Shown in pieces: positions 11,698-23,100 of a DNA stretch of 64,000 nucleotides; within the stretch, counting starts at the first letter, position 1, and every line of letters starts with the position of its first letter. The notes beneath the pieces were generated by a model, which did no database searches, was not told where the DNA came from, and saw only the letters and a program-made list of their open reading frames with translations. The position numbers and the translations under genes are program-made. Source of the stretch: Fomitopsis serialis (taxonomy: Eukaryota; Basidiomycota; Agaricomycetes; Polyporales; Fomitopsidaceae); the NCBI RefSeq assembly GCF_022376445.1, contig NW_025954968.1, positions 310,001 to 374,000 on the forward strand, written 5' to 3'.

Positions 11698-13097
11698 GAC
11701 AACGATGCTCGAATAGGTGGCGTTGATTGCCAAGTCCAAGTTGGTTCGGTCCGACACTCAATTGGGTGGCGTAACTGGCGTTCAAAGAGTGATGTCACGT
11801 GTGTGGCTGCTCGCCAGGGCGGGATGATCCGGGTGGAGGTTTGCCTGATTCAGTCTGGAACTTTGGGAGGCTTGACCGTTATTCGAACGTCAGTAAGTAA
11901 CCAAGTACTGGCTTCGACTGGCGGGCTACTTACCTCCTATTTCTGGCATTGGACAAATGACGGACTCTAATCACACCACTACCTGGTACTTCTTAGCCGC
12001 CGCGCTCGCCGCTCGGTACAGGCCGTGATAGCAGTACTACTCTCCCGGCGTAGACATTTCCTTCAACTTTCGTGCTTCAGGATGTCCTATACGGCTGTGC
12101 TAGTAGCCAACGTCCATGACAGCACTATACCTCCACAAACCCGGTGAGTCTCAGGTTGTCATACAGAGTTGTGTGCTGCGTCGGCTACTGTATCATCACT
12201 CTAGCCACCGGTGCAGAATGGGCGCCACATACTAACTTATTGGAAACGTTTCCGGCCCCACAATCTCTCCGTGTTGTGCTGCGCTACTTTTTCAGATTGG
12301 TGCGCCTACTTATAGCGCGGTATCTGTGTAAGCTCTCGCCTATGCTTTCCTCATCTGCTGTCAGCGATCTGTCAAGTCATGGACATGGGATCAGGATTTA
12401 GCTGTGCAGCTCCCAACGCTCCAGTCATTCAACGGTCCCGAATTCTCTACCGTGATCCCTTGTGCCACATCTGATGCGGTTCGTCAAGCCTACACAGGGT
12501 CTGCCGTTCACAAACCGACAAATCGCCGAGTGTGATACAGCGATTTACACCAGCGCCGACAAGGCATCACCGCAGGAGCTGGTCATCCCGTTGTTCGTGC
12601 AGTGTGCGATTTCACGCATGCCATTCCCTGCTTGACTTCTGTGAGTGTACATTGGACACCTCACTTGCAGCCTCACTATAATGACATTGAAAGTAGGAAG
12701 TTTCACAGCGCGATACGAGGCATTCTGAAGATTCCGGACACGGCGCTCATAAATGATTCTGCTGGTGAAAGCCATGGAGGAGCAGTCTAGGAGACGCCCG
12801 CTGCGCTGCAGATACGTGAACGACAACTGAGACGCAGAAATTATGGCATCAGCGTAATCCGTGGGTGCGTTCGTCTCCTGTTGCCGACATAGGCCACTTC
12901 ACAGCGTTCCATGTTGAGCGATTGCAGCGGGCAACGGACATGCCTGGCGGACCGTGATTCATTGACGTGAGAGTCTCGATAGCTATGGGCGGTAGGTGGA
13001 CATGCTAGCCAATAGTACAGCTACGCATACATGTCAGCCATGTACCAGTACAGTCACCAAGACCTCTGTAGAAAGAGATGTGGCGCCGGGATGCAGG
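11698..13097. other. Intergenic stretch, no supported gene
   Basis: About 1.4 kb with no exon chain I can defend. The right end is the promoter of the oxidoreductase at 13202. Frames of 60-95 codons occur on both strands but lack domain or splice support. Confidence 0.5.
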
Positions 13098-13105
13098 TAT
13101 AAAAG
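13098..13105 (+). promoter_or_regulatory. TATA box for the old-yellow-enzyme gene
   Basis: Perfect TATAAAAG, 97 bases before the ATG at 13202; its A-rich continuation and GC-rich flanks are typical of a strong regulated promoter. Confidence 0.7.
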
Positions 13106-13201
13106 CGGCGTGGAATGTCGATATCCGTCAACCTGGAGACTCACCTGAGCTCCGTCGTCCAGCATACTCGCAAACAAAGAAATCACCATTCGCATTACAG
13201 A

Positions 13202-14626
13202 ATGAAGGACATCGTCTCCCTCGCTGCGCCCAACACTTCATACTTCACCCCTCGTAGGACCCTCCTGCCGGGACCGCTCTGGACCCTCAGCCGGATGGGA
13301 AACCTATCCCGAAGCTCTTCCAGCCGCTCAAAGTCCGTGGACTTGAGTTGCACAATCGCATTCTGGCAAGTCCATCTTTTATGCTTAGCATTTTTGCTAA
13401 TTTAACGTACCACGCGACGTAGATGTCGCCCATGTCTCAAACGTCCGCGGACAACGGTTCGCTAACTGCGTGGCACACCGCTCATCGTGAGTTCCATTAT
13501 ATTACATGTCATCCAACAACCTCTAACTTACATATCATTGTCAGTGGGCGGAGCGTTCATGTATGGCCCCGGCATTACCTTCATTGAGGACACAGCCGTT
13601 CTCCCTGAGGGCCGTATTCGCCCTGAAGACACCGGCCTCTGGGACGACGCGCACATCCCGCCTCTCCGTTCCCTCGTCGAGTTGGCGCACTCGCAAAACC
13701 AGAAGATCGGCATTCAGCTCGGGCACTCCGGACGCAGGGGCTCCGTCGTCCCCATCTGGCTTGGCCCACACGTCGCTACCAAGGCCGCGGGCGGGTGGCC
13801 GGACGAGCTCGTCGCCCCGTCTGCCATCCCGTACAGCGACGCGCCTGGCTGGCCTGTCCCCATTGAGCTCGACGAGGCGGGCATCGCGCACGCCGTGAAG
13901 GGCTTTGCAGATGCCGCCGCCCGCGCTGTAGAGGCGGGCATAGATGCAATCCAGATCCACGGCGGGCATGGTTACCTGCTGCACCAGTTCCTGAGCCCGA
14001 TTACGAACAAGCGCACCGATCGGTATGGCGGGAGCTTCGAGAACCGCGCGCGATTCAGCGTGGAGATTGCAGACGCCGTGCGTGCTGTTATCCCAGAGGG
14101 GATGCCGCTGTTCTACCGGTAAGTCCGCCAACACACTGCCGAGGCCCAGACACGTCCGCTAACTCGTGTTTCCTTTCTCCACTCTATCAGATTGAGCGCG
14201 ACTGATTGGCTCGAGGAGGTCTTCCCCAACGAGCCGTCATGGCGCCTCGAAGACACCGCGAACCTCGCTAAATTACTGGCGGGGCACGGTGTGGATCTCA
14301 TCGACATCACCTCCAGTGGGTTGCATCCCGCTCAGAGAATTGGGATAGACATGTCCGCCCAGGCATACCAGGCGAAGTTGGCTGTTGCTGTGAAAAAGGC
14401 GGTCGGGGACAAGGTACTCGTCGCCACCGTCGGCAACATTAACACAGGTCACATTGCCCAGCACGTCCTAGACGACATGAAGCTCGATGCAGTCTTTGTC
14501 GCAAGACAGTTCCTCCGGGACCATCAAACCGTCTGGACGTGGGCCCAGCAGCTAGGCGTCCAGATCATGCTCCCTATCCAGTTCGGATGGATTTTTGGAG
14601 GCAGACCTGGCGCGCAGAAGAAGTAG
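13202..14626 (+). CDS. NADH:flavin oxidoreductase, old yellow enzyme family
   Basis: FMN-dependent ene-reductase that uses NAD(P)H to reduce activated C=C bonds. The protein starts MKDIVSLAAPNTSYFTP, then has the OYE N-terminal block KLFQPLKVRGLELHNRI, the SPM(S)Q segment, FMYGPGITFIEDTAVLPEGR, KIGIQLGHSGRRG, the substrate-binding DAIQIHGGHGYLLHQFLSP, NKRTDRYGGSFENR, RLSATDW and, at the end, VATVGNIN and DAVFVARQFLRD (phosphate-binding area). This HGGHGYLL pattern is that of YqjM-like (class III) members. About 13254-13257 one base is missing between YFTP and DPPAGTAL. The intron after ...NRIL begins GCAAGT, a GC-AG intron; two further introns are canonical. Length is about 400 residues, normal for the family. 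A strong TATA box suggests inducible expression. Confidence 0.9.
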
Positions 14627-15558
14627 AGTGGGCTCAAAGCGGATCTTACTATGATGTGATGTTTCTCTTCCAAGAGAATATATAGACCTGCATATAGAGT
14701 ATTTATGTCCAACCGTCCTCTCCCCCACTTAAGCGGTCTTCTTCAGGGTCTGCCTAGGGGGACTAGAAGTAGGGTGCAGTGGCGAATATAGAGTTGCTCA
14801 TCTTTTGATGTGTAGGCGACCGAAGGGACTGATGTTATACATCCTAGAGACGCCAGCAATACACAGAAACTCTCGCTGATACTGGACTGGATGCGGCACT
14901 GCCAGCCCGCGTGTCCGCGCGGCCCTCCTCGGTTCATAACCCTACACAGCCTTGATTCTACTTCTATGCGGTTCACCTTTGATCAGCATTCATTGTACGT
15001 ACCGGCGGGCTGCTTAGTATCGGTTGCCGCATCGCTATATTCTCTACCTTTGTTGTCCCTGCTCTCTGCGCTTCGTCGGCCTTCGAGTCTTCGCAGCGCT
15101 TCCCAACAGCCACTGAGAGTCCTCGCAAGGTACGATACATCTCCGCGTTCGGCAACGGATAATCTTACCGACTTCGTGCTTTCCAGATTGTAGCGTCGTG
15201 AGTCCGGGCTGAACGGTCACAAGCGACTCCGAGTCACGAATCGACGACCCAGATAAGGTATCTTGGCTTGTCTCTGATAGCCAGTGTACATACCGGAAGT
15301 CAGGTAGAGTGCTGTCGCATCATGCTTGCTCTTGGAGAGCTGCGATCTGAGACAATTCATTAGTAGCGTGTTCTTACCGTGATCGTCGCATACGTGCACG
15401 AAGCCCTGCCATTTCCATCGGTGCGACGGCTCTCTCGTATCGCCGTAGCGTAGTAGTACTCCATCCCGCGGAATGGACGGAGACGAGTTGATGTGAGTGT
15501 CACTGTCCGGACGCAGGTGACATAGCTTACTATGCACAAGGGACACAGTCCAGCCACA
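14627..15558. other. Intergenic stretch, no supported gene
   Basis: About 0.9 kb. AT-richer just after the oxidoreductase stop (likely polyadenylation region). No supported exon, repeat or RNA. Confidence 0.5.
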
Positions 15559-16669
15559 ATGTCCGAGGGCTCCTCTCACGACCCTTCGACCCCACAGCTT
15601 CCTCTGGAGGTCTCTGAACGGGTCATCGACCACATAGCAACCGGGGTGAATATCCATTATGTGGATGTGAAGGAGGAGTCACACCTGTTAGCCCTCACAT
15701 CCTGCGCGCTCATGTGCCGAGATTGGTATTTCCTGACGTGGTACCACCTGCGTCAACGCATCCATCTACGAGACCGGAAGGATGTCCTCTTTCTCTCGAA
15801 GACGCTTCGCGAAAGGCCGCGCCTCCGCGAGGTCGTCCAGCAGGTCGTTTTATCTGGCACGTCGCCGGGGGAACGTCAACCGACTCGGCATCTGGGCACG
15901 TTTGCCGCCATGCTTGTGGGCAAGGCTCCGAACATCACAAGTATCACCGTCAAAGATGCGGAATGGAGCACGGGCTCGGTCCGAATGGAAGACATCAGCT
16001 ACCTAGCTGCGTTCAGCACAGTTCATACTCTACACATTGCTAATGTCACCTTGTCGAATGTCGCACAGCTGTCCCGCGTCGTTTCAGCACTCCCGGGGCT
16101 TAGGGACTTGTGGTGCATCAATGTCGGTTGTTTGCAGAAGCAGCAAGTCTCCCCGGTCTCTCTCCCGCTGAACTGTGCGAATCTGGAGGGTCTCGAAGTG
16201 CTATCGGTTGCACAAGCAGTCGAAGACCTCTTCGCACAGATCAGCCGGGCTTCTCGAGTGCGCTGTCTCGCTCTTGGGGTGTACGGCGAGTTTGATCCAC
16301 CCTCGGCAACCAGTAGGAGCCAGACTCTGCTGGATGCGAGTTCCACATCTGCAACAACGGTTGCGCTCCATATTCAAGTTGATCCCAGCCTTCCTGTTCG
16401 TGACGGCACAATTGAAACCACAGTCGGAAAGTCTTCTGAGTTCTCTCTCGAGCCACTTGACTGATCGTTTCGTGCCTACAGAGCGACATTATAACCTTTC
16501 ACGCCACGACCAGTTGTGGAGGTTGGAGTTGTGGCTGTGCCACCCCTTCACAGCATGGCCCTGGATCCCACACATCCTGTCTCGCATCACCTCGAAACAC
16601 TTCCAAGCTATGTCTGTTGTGTTATGGCTTCGGAAGGATCACAAGGCTATTGACCTGGAGCATTATTGA
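15559..16669 (+). CDS. F-box-like protein
   Basis: Likely member of the large Agaricomycete F-box-like family. The start chosen, ATG 15559, gives MSEGSSHDPSTPQLPLEV; another ATG lies in frame at 15532. Residues of about 10-65 (LPLEVSERVIDHIATGV to ALMCRDWYFLTWYHLRQRI) fit an F-box-like helical motif. The middle reads as leucine-rich-like strands (ITSITVKDAEWS, VHTLHIANVTLS, LEGLEVLSVA). The first frame stops at 16464. Beyond it another frame gives LWLCHPFTAWPWIPHILSRI, typical of the C-terminal part of this family, so a second exon or a missing base connects them; a donor near 16401 with acceptor CTACAG at 16480 is phase-compatible. The exact join is unresolved. Confidence 0.6.
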
Positions 16670-17265
16670 CGAGAATGGAGCAGGATGATGTCTTGGGTCG
16701 ACTGGACAGCCGCATGCTGCAGGAGAAGCGCTTCTCCAGTACTGTTGTGTCGCGCGGCGTCTGTCTAGGCATTGACCACGATAACACCACTTAAATCTGG
16801 CGATGACGTATTGGGATGGCGAGTCATACTACGAAACGGTACGATCGGTGGGAGGACTCGTTAGGCGGAAATGCCACACTCGCATGGACGAGGTATATTG
16901 AGGTACGTAGTACTGTGTATACACCGTTGGGCGAATCGCAAAGGAACCCTGAGCATCTCTTATAGTACGGTGTATACCATCCCAGAATCTCCAACCAGTG
17001 GAGGCAGGACATCAGAAAGACACGTGGTAGTATGCCAGCTGACGACACAAATGCTGAGGGTCAAGACGATGAGGGCCTTCGAGGCGGCACCGATTGGCAA
17101 TCTTGTCACCATGCGTACTCGAGCTCACTTGTACCGTTGCGTGGAGTCTGCGCCGTTGATGGCTAGTGCTGATGCACGCCAGAATTGTTGAGCCAGCCGC
17201 CGGATGGAAGTGAGCACTGGCAGAGTGGAACATGTACAGAACATCGATAAGTAGACAAGGACGTC
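16670..17265. other. Intergenic stretch, no supported gene
   Basis: No exon chain. Holds one copy (about 17150-17195) of a short direct repeat whose second copy is at about 17356-17400. Confidence 0.45.
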
Positions 17266-17400
17266 GACTACAAGTGCTTGTCGAAAAATGTGACCGTAGC
17301 CTCGAAGGCGCCCTCCTTGAACTTCTCATGATCAATGTTAATGTCGTGCCAAGCGCACCGTTGATGGCCAGTGCCGACGCACAACAATACGATTGACCTG
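17150..17400. repeat. Short direct repeat, two copies ~206 bases apart
   Basis: GC(G/A)CCGTTGATGGC(T/C)AGTGC begins near 17150 and again near 17356, each followed by a related CG/A-rich tail. The copies flank a scrap of dienelactone hydrolase sequence, which suggests a local duplication. Confidence 0.45.
17266..17332 (-). pseudogene. Remnant of a dienelactone hydrolase 3' end
   Basis: About 65 bases match the last codons of the DLH copy at 17685-18764, with the same KEGAFEA and KHL end, on the same strand and only 350 bases downstream of it. The rest of the gene is not recognisable. It is a leftover of a third copy. Confidence 0.6.
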
Positions 17401-17684
17401 TCCCATGCATCGAGCTTCTTGACGAACTTTCAGGACTGGAACACTATAACACAAGCTACACTGACATTTGAATGCTACGGATACACGTGGGTTCGCTGAG
17501 ACTTCCATGGATATGATATCTAGGGGGTTGAACCCGTCGATAATCAATCACTGCCTTGAGTAAGGAGGAGTGCAACAAAGAGCGACTCACTGGACTCGGG
17601 CATACACGTCGCGAGTCGTCCTTGACGCTCTGCGATACCCAAGGCATATGGACACCCGCGGAATCGAAGGAGACTGTAATTGGT

Positions 17685-18764
17685 TTACAGGTGCTTCTTG
17701 AAAAACTTGACGGCGGCCTCGAAGGCACCTTCCTTGCCGGCCTTCACCTTCGGGTCGCTCTGTCGGGGGCACAAGTCAGATGTCTCAGGTACACCGCGTA
17801 GAAGAGGGATTACCATGTCGCCACGGACGGCGAAGCCGTGCGTGCAGCCGTCCCAGTACGTCCTCTCATAGCCCGGTGCGAAGCCCTTGAAGATCTCGTC
17901 CGACTTCGCCTGGAAGTCCGGCGGGAACTGGGGTCGACCTCGCAGCTGTTGATGAGGATAGGCACCTTCGACTCATCGCGGTATTTCTGAAGTGCAGCCG
18001 TCAGCGACCCGTCCTCCCATCGACGGCGTACATTTTGTTTAAGTTCACCTCCAAACTCTCGGGCTTGAGCAGCGATGGGTGCGAAACGACGGTCACGGCG
18101 CTGGTGTTGCTGTACGCCAAATACAACGCGGGAGGGGCGCCGAAGCAGTAGCCAGTCGTGCCGATGCGCGTTACGCCCTCTGCCTTGAGCGCCGCGACGA
18201 CACTGTCCACGATGGGCTTCCAGACGTCCGGGCCGTGGCTGGCGAACCAGGCACCGATGTCGAACTTGCCCGGCGCGCTAAACGCGTCCTCGGCGACTGC
18301 ATCGTTGCTCAAGATGTCGGGTATGACGGTCTTGTAGCCGTTACTTGCGAAGGTATCCGCGAGCAGCTGACGTACGGAAGCCGATGTCAGCGAGCGAGCC
18401 TGAGTGCGACGCGGGTGCAAGGGATGTACCTTGTTGTTGTTGAGCGGGATACCGAAGACATCCGTCAAGAAGAGGACGACCTTCGTCTTGTCGTAGTCGC
18501 CGGAGGGAGTGGCGACGTAGCACTCGATGCCGCCGATCTTCTCAATCTTGCCTGCAGATCAAAGGGCGGTTGGTATACACGTTTTAGAGCCCCAATCTGA
18601 GATAGCGATCTACTCACCCTCGGGCGTACCCTCGTGGCGGACGCCTGGTGCAGAAGAATGAGTCAATTTGGAATTCTGCGAGCCAAGCACACTGCATCCA
18701 AGCCTGGGGCGGCCGCGGGAAGACACCTACCACTGACGCAGTGCTGGCAAAGACCTTCGCTCAT
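17685..18764 (-). CDS. Dienelactone hydrolase family protein, copy 2
   Basis: Second DLH-family hydrolase. Exon 1 (18731-18764) reads MSEGLCQHCVSG, exon 2 GVRHEGTPEG, exon 3 begins KIEKIGGIECYV and continues to VVLFLTDVFGIPLNNNK. The next exon has LLADTFASNGYKTVIPDIL and the Cys nucleophile elbow GYCFGA. After a ~35-base gap bounded by GT and AG come GSLTAALQKYRDESKVPI, INSCEVD and the CTHGFAVRGDM histidine region; it ends KKHL with the stop at 17685. At 17929-17933 one base is missing from a C run (minus strand), putting INSCEVDP and FPPDFQAKSDE in different frames. Otherwise all catalytic elements are present, so this may be an intact gene with a base-call error. Exon structure matches copy 1. 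Confidence 0.84.
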
Positions 18765-18848
18765 CTTGGGTGTCGGGATTGCGGCGTTGGTGGGTGGCGA
18801 GGTGGGTAGTGGCTGGATGCTAGAGGGGAGAGTTGAGGATGCCGCTGG

Positions 18849-18855
18849 TTATATA
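18849..18855 (-). promoter_or_regulatory. TATA box for DLH copy 2
   Basis: TATATAA on the minus strand, about 85 bases before the ATG at 18764, similar in position to the TATA of copy 1. Confidence 0.6.
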
Positions 18856-18869
18856 GGGCGTGAAGATAT

Positions 18870-20161
18870 GGGGGATGGTTGACTTGGTGCAGTTAGTCAT
18901 CTCGTCCAGAATGGCAGTGATGGACAGATAGCGGGGCGAGCAGCGCACTGACGCGTCGTTCGGCCGGCCGGGGAACCTTGTCGTCGCCCCGCTCGACGGA
19001 CGCCCAACATCGATTGCGATCGACCGACCCGCGATCTAGATTCCTCTGCTGCCCTCCATACTCATTGCGTTCAATGAACAAGGATGCACATACTAACACT
19101 TCAAGCCAACTTGCTTGTCTGCATGCTCAAGCTCAAGCATTGGCATGGATTAGCTATAGCTTGTCGAAGGGCTAGAGTGTCCTGAGATAATAGACGCGGC
19201 GAGCGTGCAACGTTCAACGTTGTTCATCCCCGGGCTCGAGGTGGAGGACTCGATGCTTGCAAGCTACTTTAGAAGGTCAATTCGAACCGTACCAAGGATG
19301 ACTCTGGCCACGAGCGGCATTAGTAAGTTGGTTTGTTTTGACTGAATGGGGTATGGGAGGTATGGGTCGGATGATTAGTAGTAGTTGATTAGTAGTTTGT
19401 CTTGACTGAGCTCCGTCGACGTGACGCGTCGAAAACCTAGATTGCAAGCTGATATCGGGCTTCTCTTGGGGCCCTGAACATACTGTCCACAAAGCGGGTT
19501 ACGTGAGGCACCGCAACCGTACGATAGGCAGCCTCAACATCTCATCTCCGAGCTGTCGTAATGATCCATCATCCCGGGCCTTGGAAGCAAGGGAACACGC
19601 ACAATTCAATTGTCTCTGTCGCCCCCGGAACAGCGAGTATGTGGGACCTGGTGATAGGCACAGTACGGCCGAAGGGGCGCTCTGCTGGATGGATTGGTAT
19701 GTCGCCTGCGAGGAAACAACCCGGCAGTGATGCAGGTTCCGCCCATCTCAAACTGCTTTTGTTCAATAGACGGTACGCGTCAACCCCGTATTGGTGGCGC
19801 ACATTCTCGAGTCAGTGCAGAGTTCAGACGGATAACTCACCCGCGATTCCACACTGACGAATCACAACCATTCATACACATGTGGTGCAAGCAGCGCCGA
19901 AGATATCGTGTATTGGGGCATGCGCGAGATCCTTCAGAACAGGCTTGTCAACTCAATCAAATCGAGAACGACTATGGCTTACAAGACGGTCGCGCGTTGC
20001 TCAGGCCGCGCTGGCATGAACGAAGAGTTCGGCTACTCAGAAGACGCAGCATGAGGGACCCAAAGTTTTTCAAGAAAACAATGGAAATGATAGTTCCACC
20101 GAAGATTTGCATCCTCAACTCGGTAGCACTGTGGCCGTCAAGGACACTAAGAGTAAGTCTC
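18870..20161. other. Intergenic stretch, no supported gene
   Basis: About 1.3 kb. I find no convincing gene on either strand. Around 19320-19400 there are short GT/GA-rich repeats (GGTTTG/GGTATGGG-like), otherwise nothing. Confidence 0.45.
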
Positions 20162-20768
20162 CTAGCCTTGACCAGGGTGTGGCGCGTTTCGAGGACACTT
20201 CTTGCTGTTCTCTGCAGCATGGTGAGTACTTCCCAGGGCCGGACCACGACGAGAAGGCCTTACTGTTATGTCCAGGTTGCTTGCATGCACTACACTTGCG
20301 CGGCTGGACGACACGATTAGGAGTAGTCACGGCAGACGCGATTCCCGAACCAGACGCACCGCCTGAGTTACAACTGCTACCTAGTGTACGTGTCGCAAGC
20401 GGTGTCGTGGTCATTGGAGGTGCCAGTGGAAAGTGACTGATATCCTCGAGTCTGTCAGTGGGACATCAGACGCGAACTACTCACCGTAGAAGGATCTCTA
20501 ACACCACACCCCCATACTTCTCAGCCTTGCTCGCCGGCCACTTCGTCTCTCGCTTGATGTCATCCAGAGACCCTATCTTCTTTACGCTCGCACACTCAAC
20601 AAGCCGCGCAAGTACCGTGTCCGGCAAGACGAGATTGTAGGCACGAAGAGAATACGCAGCAGGGCCATACTCTGCTTCAGCCCGAGAGAGGCGGAAGGTG
20701 TCGAGCGCCGTCGTGAGGTCGTGTTTCGAGCTGACCATCGCGTCGTCTGCTGTATCTTGAGGCAGCAT
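20162..20768 (-). CDS. Small HRDC-domain protein with C-terminal zinc knuckle
   Basis: Three exons join in phase: 20481-20768, 20264-20436 and 20162-20211. The first exon, starting MLPQDTADDAMVSSKHDL, looks like an HRDC helical domain (LDTFRLSRAEAEYGPAAYSL, LVLPDTVLARLVECASVKKI, a KYGGVVLEILLR end), the nucleic-acid-binding domain at the C-terminus of RecQ helicases and RNase D. A Ser/Thr/Gly-rich linker leads to a CCHC-type zinc knuckle, CSACKQPGHN, completed across the last intron by KNSKKCP; the His-Cys spacing is six rather than the usual four. No helicase motifs are present. It is divergent from argininosuccinate synthase with 187 bases between the two ATGs. It is either an autonomous small protein or the surviving tail of a RecQ-like gene. 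Function not inferred. Confidence 0.6.
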
Positions 20769-20955
20769 TGATGCGCGGCTCGGAGCCGCTCCACTGAGGT
20801 TGGGTACAGAAGGGCGTCTAATGTCCTTGCTCGATCTTATCTTATCTCAGCTAGAGAGATCTAGACAGAGATCTGGGAGAAGCCTTTCTTCGGACCGCCC
20901 GAGTCATTTTGCAGATCGAATTTGGCGGCAGGCTGCTCCTCTCGCATTCGCCACC

Positions 20956-22865
20956 ATGTCTGCCTCGAAGGGACGCGTCTTGTTGGCCTACTCCGGCGGT
21001 CTTGGTAAGTCTGTATGCAACTTTGAATGATCACGCCCGCGACTGATGTGTCTGGACACCACCGCAAGACACCTCATGTATCCTTGCTTGGTTGATCGAG
21101 CAGGGCTACGATGTCTACGCGTTCATGGCGGATGTTGGCCAAGAGGAGGTCAGCTATATCTATTTTCGATCGGTCTGAACACCTGACCTGATGGGCTTTT
21201 GCAGGACTTTGAAGCCGCGCGCAAGAAGGCTCTGGCTGTTGGTGCGAAGAAGTTCTTCCTCGAGGTATGTCGTTGCAGATTCAGTTATCTGGCTGTTGCT
21301 CGTCGCGCCAACAGCGTGAGGCATCGGCCTTCTCAGAGCTATCGGACACGCCAAATCCGCGAAAACGCAAAGCTAACCTTTGCGTGACAAAATTTTGGGC
21401 TCTGGCGCCGGGATCGTATTGAAGCAAAGCATTTTCACGATTTTGCTTCAATGGCTGTCGTTTCACTCGTTTGGAATGCTCACTCCTGTTGCGCAGGACC
21501 TTAAGAGGGAGTTCGTGACGGAACTCATATATCCTGCCGTCCAGGCGAACTGTATCTATGAGGTATGTGAACCCGCACAAGTGACTCACCTGTGCAACGA
21601 ACTCACTTGATTCTGCGAAGAACGTCTATTTGCTCGGTACATCGCTTGCGCGGCCTGTCATCGCTCGTGGCATGATGGCCATTGCTGACAGGGAAGGCTG
21701 CGAGTAAGTAGCTGCTTGGATACAGGGGAGCCGCATGTATTCATGCATGACACAGCTTTGTCTCCCATGGGTGCACGGGCAAGGGTAACGACCAGGTCCG
21801 TTTCGAGCTCGCGTTTTACGGCTTGAAGCCGGACATCAAGGTGATCGCGCCATGGCGGATTCCTGGTACGTAACAAGCAGGCGATGCCACATATCCGCAC
21901 CAAAGCTCACCGCTGCCTCGCAGAGTTCTACCACCGCTTTGCAGGTCGTCAAGCCCTCCTCGCCTACGCAGCGGAGAAGCAGATCCCCGTCCAGCAGACC
22001 GCGGCCAAGCCCTGGTCGACAGACGAGAACCTCTTCCACATCTCCTACGAGGCGGGCATCCTCGAGGATCCAGACACAACACCCCCTGCCGACATGTGGA
22101 AGCTGACCACCGCGCCCGAACAGGCGCCCAACACGCCCGAGCGCATCTCCATCCAGTTCGAGCGCGGGTTGCCCGTCAAGGTGACGGTGCCTGAGCAGAA
22201 CAAGGAATACACCGACCCCGTCGAGGTCTTCCTCACGCTCAACGCGCTCGCGCGCAAGCACGGCATCGGCCGCATCGACATCGTCGAGAACCGCTTCATC
22301 GGCGTCAAGTCTCGCGGCTGCTACGAGTCGCCCGCGGCGACGATCCTGCGCGTCGCGCACATGGACATCGAGGGCCTCACGCTCGACCGGAACGTCCGCG
22401 CGCTCCGTGACCAGTTCACGACGATCGAGCTCAGCCGGATCCTGTACAACGGGCACTGGTTTACGCCGGAGCGGGAGTTTGTCATCGCTTCGATCCCGGC
22501 TAGCCAGCGCACCGTCAACGGTGTCGTGCGCCTCAAACTGTACAAGGGCAACGTCTTCGTCGAGGGCCGTTCATCCGATGAGGTATGTTCTGTGGCTTCA
22601 TGCAGCGGACCAGGCCTAATGTTGTCTTGTTTAGGGTCTTTACGACGAGAGGGAATCTTCTATGGACGAGCTCGGCGGGTTTGAGCCTACGGACACCACT
22701 GGGTTCATCCAAATTGAGTCGATCCGTATCAAAAAGTGGGTATCCTATCGTATCTAGTGCTTCAAGTAGAACTGACCGACCTTGCCTTGCAGGTGGGCGC
22801 AAGCCAACATCCGCAAAGGCCAGGGTGGTGTCGAGGCGAAGGATGTGTACGGCTCTCGTGTCTAA
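20956..22865 (+). CDS. Argininosuccinate synthase
   Basis: Joins citrulline and aspartate with ATP, the penultimate step of arginine synthesis; cytosolic in fungi. Nine exons fit perfectly: 20956-21004, 21069-21148, 21205-21264, 21497-21562, 21621-21703, 21756-21865, 21924-22582, 22635-22735 and 22793-22865. The N-terminal ATP-binding P-loop is AYSGGLDTSCIL, followed by [15 protein letters not shown], the [15 protein letters not shown] signature, and downstream [16 protein letters not shown] and the helix-rich C-terminal oligomerisation region ending DVYGSRV. No frameshift and all key motifs are intact. Length is about 415 residues, normal for the family. The intron between exons 3 and 4 (232 bases) is longer than its neighbours. 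The usual yeast name is ARG1. Confidence 0.96.
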
Positions 22866-23100
22866 AATTGAAGCTAGATTGTATCCTGCCTTATAAATTG
22901 TAGCAACTTCTGTGCATTAGAAATCGACACTGTCATGTTGTTCTCCGGGGTTTCCCCAGTCTTTATGACTGAGGCTGCAAGAGGATCAGGGTAAAGCTGC
23001 TTCGAGATCGTGTCATCCTCGAGTCGTCTACGATGAGGTTACCGTTCATAGTAGATTGAGATCTCCCTTGCGGTTGCCAAGCACTACTGTGCCCATGGCT

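Noticed and set aside
13541..14134. 197-codon minus-strand frame
   Set aside because: Antisense shadow of the old yellow enzyme, which has clear family motifs on the plus strand.
21836..22456. 206-codon minus-strand frame
   Set aside because: Antisense shadow of argininosuccinate synthase.
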